Shown here one piece after another: positions 24,546 through 34,498 of a stretch of 64,000 nt of DNA. Position 1 is the first letter of the stretch, and every line of letters begins with the position of its first letter. The DNA comes from Manduca sexta (taxonomy: Eukaryota > Arthropoda > Insecta > Lepidoptera > Sphingidae). The position numbers were made by a program, and so were the translations under genes. Location of the stretch: NCBI RefSeq assembly GCF_014839805.1, contig NC_051134.1:7347170-7411169 (forward strand). Direction: 5' to 3'. The notes beneath the pieces were generated by a model. The model saw only the letters and a program-made list of their open reading frames with translations, did not search any database and was not told the origin of the DNA.

Positions 24546-26490
24546 AATTTAATATTTTTAGTCAACCCACCGGGAGTTTGCGAATTGTTTCCAGCGGAAA
24601 CATTGTATTTTTGTAAATTTTTCGTTTTTTTCCTACGTAGGTAGGAAACAATGTTTGATGTTCCACTTTTTTCCTGTTGAAACTGTATGAGGCTCGTAGC
24701 AAGGTAAGCGCTATAATTACTCATTAACTATATCAATATCATTTTCAACATAATCAGGTACGAAGCACTGCATGGCACTACACTGTCGCGTTTATGAATA
24801 ATCGTATTCAACGAACAATCTACTGGCATCTATGTCCATTACATGTATAAATGCCCTAAAATGACTGATTAGTAGTAAAAACGCCATAATGTTAATAAGT
24901 AATATGATAGCAATACGACAAATTTCACGGCCGTTGTAATTTATTCTCGCAATGCTTTGTAATTAGCACCTGAAACCAGCAACACTGGGTACTAACTATT
25001 CAGCCTGAACAATTCAGTTAGCTCAGGTCACCTAACGGGTGCTAATTGGGTAATTCCGATGTTTTAGACCCCTACACATGTGGTGCCGGGACACGCTTTA
25101 ATGACTTACGTACTTTAGTGATTTATCAATATTAGACCTTTGCAGAGGAACTGTTACAAGCATGCATAATTCTGACAATGGTCAATGTCTCTCGATATTT
25201 ATTTGCTTAACTTTCTTACAATCAGGTCAAGTATGAAAAACTAAACACTTCTCATATAATCTCAGACGTCGTCTTTAAAGACTGTAATACGCCTGCAATT
25301 GTTTCTCCAAAACACCGACGGATATAAGAATGTTAATTATAAATTATCAATTACCCGCTACTTGTCGTTATGCGTAAGAGAAACCATACAACATTGCAGC
25401 TATAATTTCTTTATTAAAATTTTTAGTCAACACTACCCTAATAAAACGCAAATTTCCGACAAATTGAACATGTTAGCAATCAAAATTAATTTGTGTATGT
25501 GCGAAGTACTGAACAAATGGGAGCAAGACAAATACTGCTTGCCAAACTTTTGGCAACGAATTGATTTGAGCCCACATGAGTTACTGCGCACATTTGTTAC
25601 TTCGCTAACAACGTAATCTCTCGTGTGGACAATGTCGGACGCTGTGTTGGACATTTGAATCAATCTATCAATACGTCGCTATGTTTCGGTAAACAAAAAT
25701 ATCAATGAACATAGTACGTAATGGGACCATTGCGAAATTGTGTACAGAGTGTCAACTACAATTGATTTGAGTTCCATCGAAGCTTATGAGCTGCTTGTTA
25801 TATGTATTTACATTGCAGAACAGGATATTTTTTTATTGTTTGGATCAAATTATCTATGGAGAAAACCTGGTTCCTTGGTTGCAGTCACTCTAGAGTTGAA
25901 TGCACGTAACGGATCGTTAACTAAACTTCGAGACCACAAAATTGTTTTTTTATAAAAAAAATGTTTTATTGTCATGTTGGTCCGCGTGTATTTGTATTGC
26001 GCAGTTCACAAGCTGTTCAGAAGTTAGCTTGTTAACAATGCATTTCGATTCGTATTCTGAATTTGTGACGTTGTAGTACAAAGATTTTGGAGAATTAATG
26101 AAAGAAACAAATATTATACAGTATTAAGATTAACCTCTACTAAAAATATACATAGCAATCCTTATATTAACTAATCACAGTTTGTATTTTTTTTACCATC
26201 AAATAATTTAAAATCAAGCAGTTGTTACATTCTAAATAATTATTTATTGGAAACACCTTGAATAAAATTACTTAGCTAGTCCATAAAGTATCGAGCACGG
26301 TTATTAGAGAGTAATATTAAGTTTATATGTAGGTAACCTTTTTGCCTTTTATGATCATAAAAAAGCCAATATCATTAAACATTTGAAATAAAATTGAATC
26401 AAACTTGTAAATCTTTAATCTTTAAATGTAAACATACCATAAAGAAATGATTTTACAATAAATAATTTTAATTAAATTAAGATATGTAGT
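24546..26490. other. AT-rich DNA with one unassigned open frame
   Basis: Contains the 25260-25616 open frame described separately; otherwise nothing recognised. Confidence 0.4.
25260..25616 (+). CDS. Unassigned open frame, possibly spurious
   Basis: An unbroken frame of 118 codons runs to a TAA at 25614-25616. It has no ATG near its beginning; the first ATG in frame is internal. The C-terminal third has varied composition (words LNKWEQDKYC and WQRIDLSPHELL), which is why it is listed. No domain is recognised, and a frame this long is close to what chance gives in AT-rich DNA of this size. It could be part of an exon or of a decayed element. Confidence 0.15.
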   Translation, partial: SQTSSLKTVIRLQLFLQNTDGYKNVNYKLSITRYLSLCVRETIQHCSYNFFIKIFSQHYPNKTQISDKLNMLAIKINLCMCEVLNKWEQDKYCLPNFWQRIDLSPHELLRTFVTSLTT

Positions 26491-26700
26491 CAGCTGGTAG
26501 AGTGTAGTGCGCGGGGCGATAAGGAGGTGTGCCAAGAGGTGCGGGGTGTGAAGGGGGAGGCAGGACGACGTGTCACTCAACACGCTCGGATCCCGCGAAC
26601 TTAATTAAAATCACCACAAACAGCGCGACGAGGCGACGCGACGCGGCGACGCGGGGACTCGCGCGGTAAGCGCTTTGGCCTGAACTGCGGCGAAAAGTTT
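26491..26700. promoter_or_regulatory. CpG-rich island, possible promoter or enhancer
   Basis: A GC- and CpG-rich tract in AT-rich surroundings, including G-rich words, a GCGACG-type simple repeat (26623-26655), and the homeodomain- and Runt-like words TTAATTAAAAT and ACCACAAA at about 26600-26620. A consensus-like GTAAGC lies at 26666. Regulatory role is inference only. Confidence 0.25.
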
Positions 26701-27089
26701 AGCGCGAAAGTAGTTACTAAAGAACATATGGCCTTACATAGCAAAGTTTATAAGTAACTTTTGATTTATCCTGTGAATATTTTAATTAAAATATTTAAAA
26801 ATATCATAAACTTACGAATTTCGATGTTTAGGAGTCAAAACTTTAACGTAACTCGAATATTAATTATTAAGTGAAAATGTGCTACAAATAGGAACAGGTA
26901 AAACCAGTTGTCTCTTGGGGATCCAGGAGTTTCCAAAATGTTCTTTCAACAACAAGATATACCGCTTACTACTCCGACTATTATAATTTTATGTAGATCT
27001 TCAAACAAAGTATAATCTTATCTTACTAATTATTTCATTTTACTTATGCTTATAATAAATCGGAATACTTGTCAAAAAGTTTGGTCGTA
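26701..27089. other. AT-rich spacer
   Basis: No gene or repeat supported. Confidence 0.5.
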
Positions 27090-27150
27090 TAATGTAAGTA
27101 AATGCAGGAACAGCTGAAAAGATTTGGATGACATTTGGCACACAGACCGT
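27090..27150 (+). repeat. Family H repeat, diverged copy
   Basis: GATTTGGATGACATTTGGCACACAG-type core (key word TTTGGATGACATTTGGC), compare 13632-13700 and 20895-20960. Confidence 0.5.
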
Positions 27151-27285
27151 AATTAAACGTATTTAATAATAATTCTTTATTTGCCAAAAGATCGTACATA
27201 ACCACTTATAAATAACAATATTATGTTTATTGATACAATGCATACATAATAAAATTTATTTACATATCATGTCCTGACTTAACAT

Positions 27286-27501
27286 TTAGGCTACTTTTAA
27301 CCCGTTATTTTGCTTCCATAAAGCGTAAAGCGAAAGGCTTTTTACGCGATCCAAGCCGCGAGCAACACCTGATAAAAGATAATTAAAATCATATAGATCA
27401 CTGGCATTACGCTCTTTGCTCATCACTCGCGCCGACCCCCAACTATCGTTTGGGTAAGTCGCCGAAGCCACTTGAATCGCGTCTTCCGATTTGCATAAGT
27501 T
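27286..27501 (-). CDS. Coding-like tract with C-terminus and polyadenylation-like signals
   Basis: On the - strand an open frame of about 70 codons includes SWGSARVMSKERNASDL and ends KQNNGLKVA before TAA. Downstream on the same strand are AATAAA words and then AATAAAGAATTATTATTAAA near 27170, which resembles the 3' end of a LINE or a 3' UTR. A second open frame overlaps it upstream to 27647 in another phase, so a frameshift is possible. It abuts the SINE at 27632. I favour a LINE 3' remnant, but a host 3' exon is not excluded. Family not recognised. Confidence 0.25.
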   Translation of the reverse strand, partial: NLCKSEDAIQVASATYPNDSWGSARVMSKERNASDLYDFNYLLSGVARGLDRVKSLSLYALWKQNNGLKVA

Positions 27502-27631
27502 TTAATCAAAGAAGTTGGCGGGACATCGGCGCTCTGCACTCGTGGTGGGCCGAGCTCTTGACACACTCTTGTTGCACGGGAAGTCGGGACTAGATGGACA
27601 ACTGCGATAATTAGAAGCAAGTAATGTACTG

Positions 27632-27894
27632 ATTGCCTCGGTAGCATAGTTGTACTGCATAAGTGGTACAGCAGTGCTTTGAGGTCCTGGGTTCGAATCC
27701 CAGGTTAGGAAAATGTTAGTTGGGTTTTTCTGCTCAATATTAGCTGGGAGTCTGGAATTTGTGCCCGATATATATATGATGTGATAGGCTCGTCCCCTAT
27801 CACATCATGGGGACGGAATACACTTGGCGTAAAGAGGGTGCCCAAGTTGCGCTTCTGCATACCCCTTCAGACATAAATGCGTGATGTGTGTGTA
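27632..27894 (+). mobile_element. tRNA-derived SINE (family A), near full length
   Basis: Head GCCTCGGTAGCATAGTTGTA, B box GGGTTCGAATCCCAGG, then GGGTTTTTCTGCTCAATAT, CCCCTATCACATCATGGG, and a tail of TGCATACCCCTTC and GTGATGTGTGTGT. Landmarks and spacing match the copy at 43802-44058. No clear target-site duplication. Confidence 0.85.
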
Positions 27895-30425
27895 AGTACT
27901 GTTTCTGTTACTGGCTAGTGATCTGATATTCAAATAAAATACTACAAAGTTTTGCGTTATAGTTCAGTTTATAGGTATATTTTTTCTAATTGTAATATAA
28001 TAAAAATACTCAGTGAGCAAGAGTTCCGCATGTGAGAATGCTTGTGCTACTAAGCTGCTTTAGTTACTAGCGGTTGTTAAACATTGTGAAATAATGTTTT
28101 CAGATGTTGAGCGCAAAACAACGATAAATCTTACTATGTAATATAAAGTATGGACTATCAATTGAAACGTACCGCTTCTTAAGCGTAACAATAATGTAAC
28201 CAACTGACTCACTATTCAAGGTAAAAAGCACAATAAACTGAGAAGGCGACACAAAATCTCAAGACACGACCCTGTCTTGTCACTCACGCTAATTTCCCCA
28301 CTTTCCCCGCTCCAATCCGTCAGTCGGTTCCCGAGCATTTTTTAATTCGACCGAGGGAATTCCTCCGGGAGTGAATTAACTTTTTACATTCGACGTCACA
28401 GGACGTGGCAGTTTAATTGATGAGCTTCACTCTATTCTACATTGAGACACTGCTCTGTTGGCGTCGGAGAGAATTTTTGCTTTGGATGTGACATTATTTC
28501 AAGCGTGTTGGTTCTGTTCGTCTGAGAGTGAAGATTTTTCAGAAATCAAGTTATTTCTTTAGTTAAACAAAATTATATTTGTATTTAATATCGTTAAACG
28601 GTAATTTCTTTCGAGAATGTGCTATAATTAGTACATCATCACTTTTTTTTTCACGGAATGTGGTGATCATCGCAAAATCATACCAAAGAATACGCGACGG
28701 TATTTAAGGTAAGAATAATTTATCTTCTTGATATTCTCTAAATTCGTCTGTAACTACGACTAGCTGACTCCATTTTAGAACTTCCAAAAAACGACATACT
28801 GGGTAGAAAAATCCGCAAATTACACCTCTTAAGAATGACATCGTGAATCTTATCTCTGCGCATCATAACAATATACGATAATTATGTAATGCGGATGTTT
28901 TTGTTCGTCGCATAATAAGATTTTAATATAGATTAAAGCTTATTACACACTGCACGAGATCATTACGTTGAGATTTCCCAAGAGTTATTACTCGAGTTCT
29001 CCCAGTTACTGAACAATAGAACAGCGCTATATGTCTCGATGGAAATCACGCGTTTTACTGCGTGTCGTGTAAGGCCTGACGTTTGTGACAAACCAAACTC
29101 CTTATAACATTTTACGCATATTTATTGCGTAGAAGTGTCTTTTGCAGTATAAATATTGAACACGGTTTCTTTGAGCACTTTGATTTCGCTTTTCGTATGA
29201 ATATTAATATCGCAGAACACCCAATTCTTTCTCTTTTCCGAACCCTTATATCATTGATTGATACCCGCAAAATATCAAAGTTTGGGAAAATTCATACAAT
29301 CATAGCGATAGTTGAAAGGCTAGTGGACTTAAGCGAAATTTTTTGCGACACTAACTTTCACACATATTAAAATCAGCAGCATTTTCTATGTTTTTTTAAC
29401 ATAGTTAAAAAATGTTGAAAAAAAAAATGTCGTTTAATTCAATAAGCCTTTCAACCGTCGTATAGTGTCCTGCTTATGAAGATCAATCCTACATTGTATC
29501 CTTTTATCCATACCATAGTACCGATCCCTTTGCCCTCAAGAATAAAGTTTCTACACCTCAATAGAAATCACGCGTTTTACTACGTTTGTAACTTCGGCAC
29601 GACGTTTATTAATTCCCTTTAATATGCGATTCCCTGGCGAACAAAAAGTAGTTCTGGCACGTGCCGCGAGATGGCGTGTAAATGATTGAACTCATGCAAA
29701 AACTTTCATATTCCGTCTGGTATTTTTTATCTAAAGATATAGGGAATAAGGAAAAATATCGACAGTTTTATGGTTCTTACAACATTTGCTGGTAATTTTA
29801 ACCCGTATAATGATGTTTTTTTTAACTGACGTTCAAAAATGAAGCACGTTCTCAATTCGATATAAGTATTATGTTTTAACTTGTAGATATATTTATCGCG
29901 GACAACATTATAATTTGACTTTGCGAAATAATGAGACTTCATCAATATCTCAGGTTATCGGACGCAATGTAGTATGTGTAGATTTTTTCGTTTAACAGTT
30001 ATATTTAAATGTGATAATTGGATTTATTTGATAAAATATTAAATAATTTTACGAATTCATATGGCGTGTCCTATTTTTCCACAAAGATGTAAACAAGTTT
30101 ACAATAAAAAACAGAGACGAAACATTTCATATCTAGAGTACCGAATGAGCACTTCATGTATTACACATCGTTATGATCCACAAGTATAGACATTGTGTAC
30201 CTAATACAACACAAAGCTAACTCTTACAGAAGGTAAAAAAGTGACGTAGGTACAAGAAATAAAAATAATAAGATCATACATGCTAGTAATTATCATGAAA
30301 ATATTTCTATTATTATATTTTTTTAAGTATACTTACACAATTGCCACCACAGTAAAAAAAATATAACAAAATAATTTCTTACGTTTACGCGAATTTTAGA
30401 TTGTAATAAAATTATTTACGAATTT
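27895..30425. other. AT-rich DNA with short repeated words
   Basis: The word GAAATCACGCGTTTTACT occurs at 29042 and again at 29564, suggesting two copies of an old repeat. The tract 28330-28440 is GC-richer and looks like conserved non-coding DNA in style only. An 81-codon open frame at 29125-29370 is unrecognised. Confidence 0.4.
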
Positions 30426-30482
30426 TATCGCGGTTATCACGCTAAACGTCGAGAGAAAATAATAATATAAATAACCGCGATC
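30426..30482 (-). repeat. Family F repeat, reverse copy
   Basis: On the - strand it reads ATCGCGGTTATTTATATTAT, then TATTTTCTCTCGACGTTTAG, matching 38676-38730 with few changes. A second ATCGCGGTTAT at the other end makes it look like a small inverted repeat. Confidence 0.65.
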
Positions 30483-31467
30483 ATATCCATAAATAGTTTT
30501 CTTTCAATTATAACATAAATTTTGTAATTTCATATATTATACGTATGTACAAACATAATTGCAGTACCTATTTCCATGCCTAAAGTACCAAGTACACGTA
30601 ATATAATTGATGAACCCACGCCGAACTGATTTCCATCTCATGTCATGCATAAATTTAATCCTTCGAAAAGTGCTTGTTTCATTCTAAATGAAAATCCCAA
30701 ATTATGATGGATAGATTTTAATAATTCCGAAACCTCACCGATTTGAATGAAATGAATTTTAGTATTTGTTTAGCAGCAATGATGTTTTATAATATTAAAG
30801 TGGTAGATATTCGTTTGCATACAAAACGGGTAAATGACAAAACTAGCAGTCTTTTTTGTTCGTGTTGGTTAAAATAATTCATTTCTTTCACACTTTTTTA
30901 AGTTGAATTTTTTGGATATCACAATTCTATATTTTTTTAGTAGACTTGACTCTAATGTTTGCATACTAAGAAACGTAATAACAACGAAGTTAGTCAGAAA
31001 ATCCTTTGAAAAAACCCTGTCCTAAATAAAGATTGTCGAAAAACAAAAGAAAAGAAGAGGCAGCGAGTGCAGCGCAGTACAATGGACAAACCGTCGCTCG
31101 TGGTGTTTAACGCAGCCTTCATCAAACTTTTTGCATTCGCTTTGTTGCCGATGGATCCTGGCAGTATTGTCTCCACTATTTTCACTGATTAAGTCCGTTC
31201 CATCTGTTGTAAGTCTTTTGGACCTGACTCTAAAGCAGTCATTATTACTTATTCTGTTTTATTTCGTATGAACTTGTTCTTTCATCTAACTTTAGTTGGA
31301 AATTTAAAGTTGGTGAATTTTAGTTCGTATAAAATAGTAGTATAACTTTGAATTTGGCTCTTGAACTGACGTAAGTATTAAAAAATACAATTTAGCAATA
31401 AATTCAAGAAACTGGGAAAGAATGCCTTATACATTACACCGCCATAATTGTTCATATATAACAAATA
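30483..31467. other. AT-rich spacer
   Basis: No gene or repeat supported. Confidence 0.5.
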
Positions 31468-31665
31468 CATCAGTGGCGTAGCTGTAATTGTACACGGTAC
31501 AAGTACGACTACCGCGCTGCGGTCCTGAGTTCGAATCCCGAGTCGGGCCAAAATAATTGTGACTGGGTTTATCCATCTTAAAAAAATTACTCAGTCGCAG
31601 CTCGGAGTCAGGAAGTTCGCGGTGTGATACCCCCGTGCCTCGGAAAGCACGTAAAGCCGTTGGTT
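31468..31665 (+). mobile_element. 5' half of tRNA-derived SINE interrupted by the LINE
   Basis: A-box-like GTGGCGTAGCTGTAATTG and B-box-like GAGTTCGAATCCCGAG, followed by a body ending CGGAAAGCACGTAAAGCCGTTGGTT. The continuation of this body, TCTGCGCCTGACCTCTCTCC, is found only after the LINE at 37973. The last 13 bases are the target-site duplication. Confidence 0.85.
31653..31665 (+). repeat. Target-site duplication (left) of the R1-clade LINE
   Basis: AAAGCCGTTGGTT, identical to 37961-37973 after the poly(A). The A bases at the right copy merge with the tail, so the unambiguous part is GCCGTTGGTT. Confidence 0.9.
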
Positions 31666-32126
31666 GGGGTGCAACGCAGAAAACCTCCACGCGTGTCCGA
31701 TTGCTGTCGGTCCCTTATGGATACGTCCGGGGGGAAGGTCAGTCGTCGGGCCGGTGCACCCTGGGCACAGTCAATAATCTCTCCGCGGGGGGCGGGAAAG
31801 GAGGGATTGTTGGCTGTGGCTAACTTTCTGCCGGGTGGGGCTGGGGGATAGCCCCTGATGGCCTCCCCATATGGCGCTCTGCGCTAGCAGAGTCCATGAT
31901 GGGAGGCAGGGAGGAGTACGACCACGTGGTCGAGTGGGCGTGGTCGATGCGGTCCTTGCGGCACTACTGCCGCAGAGACCGCACCAGTAGAGGTCGCTTG
32001 CCCCTGAAATAAGGGGTAAGCGAGGGAGTAGTAGCGGGCTCGGTGTTCACTAACCCTGTCACCGGGCTGGCGAAAGGGGGGAGTGGTCCCTCTTTCGCCG
32101 CCGCCAAATCTCGTAACCCCAAACAT

Positions 32127-32166
32127 GATCAAGTGTCTCTGGCGTAAGCGTCAGACACACTTGATC
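32127..32166 (+). other. Hairpin in the LINE 5' UTR
   Basis: GATCAAGTGTCT (32127-32138) pairs with AGACACACTTGATC (32153-32166) with a two-base bulge. A second small hairpin, CTTGCCCCT with AGGGGTAAG, lies at about 31998-32021. Structured 5' UTRs are common in LINE RNAs; function here is inference. Confidence 0.5.
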
Positions 32167-32366
32167 TACGGGGACCGAGGGTTCACTGGCTTAACTGCCT
32201 GGACCGCGAGGAAGAAATCCTCTATAAAAAATTACCCCAAATCCCCAAGCGGCGGCGCACCGTGAGGGGGGTTGTAAGCTTAGCTAATGGGTAGCTTGAT
32301 TTAGTCGCTAGTGCGAACCACAGTATTTTGAGCCAGTACACAAAGTTTTTACTCGTGGGAACAAAA

Positions 32367-34481
32367 ATGGAATCACAAATTAAAACTAAAGACGCACAGG
32401 GGGAGGAGAAAGAAGGAGCCGGGACCAATAGGTGCCGAGGAGGCCCACGTCCCGTAGGGGACAAACAGTCCGCCGAGGAATCGCGCGGGCGAACTCCCAA
32501 GGTGGGGGAACGTCCGCGTGATGAAGTCGCGGCCGAAGAGCGAACGCGGGGTGCTGGGTCAGACTCTGACTCAGCATCCAGCATGGTTAGCGGATGGAGC
32601 TCAGTCGCGGGCACCAGATCTATGGAGATCAAGACGGCAGCGGCGGAGCCATTCCGGAAGCGGATCAGGTGCAGGATCGGGGATACGTCCTCCGAGGGCG
32701 GCGAGGCAAAGGCTTCGTGCGTCGCTCCCCGGAAACGGGGCGGATCCCGCGTCTCGCGGAGCGAAGGTGAAGGGTCGGGCCCTCAAAGAAGCGAGGGACA
32801 GCGGGAAGCTCGCCGAGGAGGGCGGCACCCGATCGCCGCACGACCTCAAAAGGCCGAGAAGAAAAGGGCCAAATTTGAGGAGGTCGTGATGGCGGCGATT
32901 GCGAGTGTCCGCCAAAAGAAATTGCGGTCCTCGAAAGAGAAGGCTGCGCAAGAGGCCGCGGCCTCCATTATGGCGGCAGCAGCGGCCACCTTCTTGGAGT
33001 CGGAACCCGAGTCGGGTAACGAGGGGATGAGGGCCGATATCGCCCGGCTATCGACGGAGGTTGAGCGTCTCTCTAGGGAGAACGCGGAACTCAAGTCCAG
33101 CCGGGCCTCAGCCCTCGTTCAGTCCTCTCGTCCTGTAGAGACGCCTCCAGAGGTGAGTGCGGTGCAGCCGGCGGACAGGCAACAACTCCTGAGCCTGATA
33201 CGAGAGGGCATCCGCCAGGAGATCGGTGCCCTCTCTGCCCGGTTCGCGGTTCTGGAGGGCATTGTCCTCCGGCCACCTCTGGCGGGCTCCAAGAAGGCTG
33301 CGTCCTACGCGGCCGCCGCGGCTCCGCAACCCACGCCGGGGACGTCCGGCCCGACGAGCCAAAACTCAGGGCCATCCACGAGGCCAACGAAGCCGTCGTC
33401 GTCGTCTCCGCCGCCTCCGCCTCCGGCCTCCCAGAGGACGCTCGCAGCAGATAAGCCCAAAAAGGCGAAGGCTGCGCGGAGAGCGGCGAAGCCGGCGGAG
33501 CTGGCAGAGACGGCTCCCCACCTACTCTCTTGCCTGCTGATGATGCCGGCTGGACAGTGGTGGGGGCCAAAGAGAGACCCGACGCACGGAGCGGCGGAAG
33601 GCGCAGCGGCAGCGCGCCAAGGAGAGAGCGTCGCCAATATGCTTCGCGCCCCGAAGTCCGCAGCTGTAGTCGTCACACTACAGCCGGAAGCGGTAAAGAA
33701 GGGCGTGACATACGCGGACCTCCTTTCCAAGGCAAAGGGGTTAATCAACCCCGCGGAGCTTGGGATTGCTGGGGGGTTGCGGTTAAGAGTAACCGCAACC
33801 GGAGCCCGGAAACTCGAGCTCCGGGGAGCTAGCAGTGGCCCGGTCGCGGACGCCCTAGCTGCAAAGCTACGGGCGGCGTTTGATGCGGCCGAGGCTAGAG
33901 TGTCCAGACCCGTAAAGAGCGTAAGCTTGCGCATATCGGGTCTGGATGACTCCGTCACAGTGGAAGAGAAGTGGTGGCCGCCATTGTCGGGACCACGGGA
34001 TGCTCAGCTGAAGAGCTGAAGCCGGGAGCCCTACGTCCCGACTATGCGGGTATGCTGGCCATCACGGTCAGTTGCCCCGTGACGGCGGCCAAAGTGGTGG
34101 CTGAGGGCCGGAGAGCTTTTGGTGGGCTGGGTGTCGGCGCAGGTTAAGCTGCTCGAGCCCCAGCCTCTGAGGTGTTACCGATGTCAGACCGGACATCACG
34201 TCGGGGTAAGGTGCACCTCGGAGGTCGACCGCAGCGCGTTGTGCTTCCGCTGCGGTCAGCCCGGTCATAAAATTGGCTCGTGCACCGCCGACAAGCCGCA
34301 CTGCTTAGCTTGTGCGGCGGTTGGCAAGCCAGTCGAACACCGGGCGGGGAGTAGAGCCTGCGCCGCTCCCGCCAATACCGGGGGCAAACGCCGGCCCACG
34401 GCCTCCACTGCCGCTTCCGCCGCGGCTCCCGCTAGCGCTGCCGCTGCTACTTCTGGAGAGAGCGCAATGGAATGCCATTAA
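32367..34481 (+). pseudogene. LINE ORF1 (gag-like, CCHC zinc-knuckle protein), frameshifted
   Basis: Starts at an ATG in good context (AAAAATGG, 32367); the open frame extends further upstream but without ATG. The N-terminal part is charged and low-complexity, with Pro/Ser-rich and Ala-rich stretches. A coiled-coil-like segment lies at about 33030-33100. The C-terminal part has two perfect C-x2-C-x4-H-x4-C knuckles (CYRC..H....C from about 34173, CFRC..H....C from about 34242) and a third looser one (CLAC). The frame breaks near 33970 (one base short) and returns near 34115 (one base extra); without the second shift the knuckles would not be read. A second compensating pair near 33525-33640 is likely, because the GWTVVG word typical of these proteins is in another frame there. 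The product would bind LINE RNA and form the RNP. Ends at TAA 34479-34481, overlapping the ORF2 ATG. Confidence 0.85.
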
Positions 34482-34498
34482 TGGCCCCATTGCGCTTT
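34459..34498 (+). promoter_or_regulatory. TAATG stop/start junction inside a hairpin (translational coupling site)
   Basis: The ORF1 stop TAA (34479-34481) and an ORF2 ATG (34481-34483) share one A. Flanks AGCGCAATGG (34461-34470) and CCATTGCGCT (34487-34496) form a perfect 10-bp stem, extendable by two pairs. The loop holds a perfect 12-base palindrome GCCATTAATGGC (34474-34485) centred on the overlap. Termination-reinitiation at UAAUG with nearby RNA structure is documented for the R1-clade element SART1; applying it here is inference. An alternative in-frame ORF2 ATG is at 34472. Confidence 0.75.

Noticed and set aside
24331..24724. GC-rich open frames on both strands
   Set aside because: Openness is explained by lack of AT-rich stop codons in a GC-rich repeat; peptide is low-complexity Pro/Ala/Arg.
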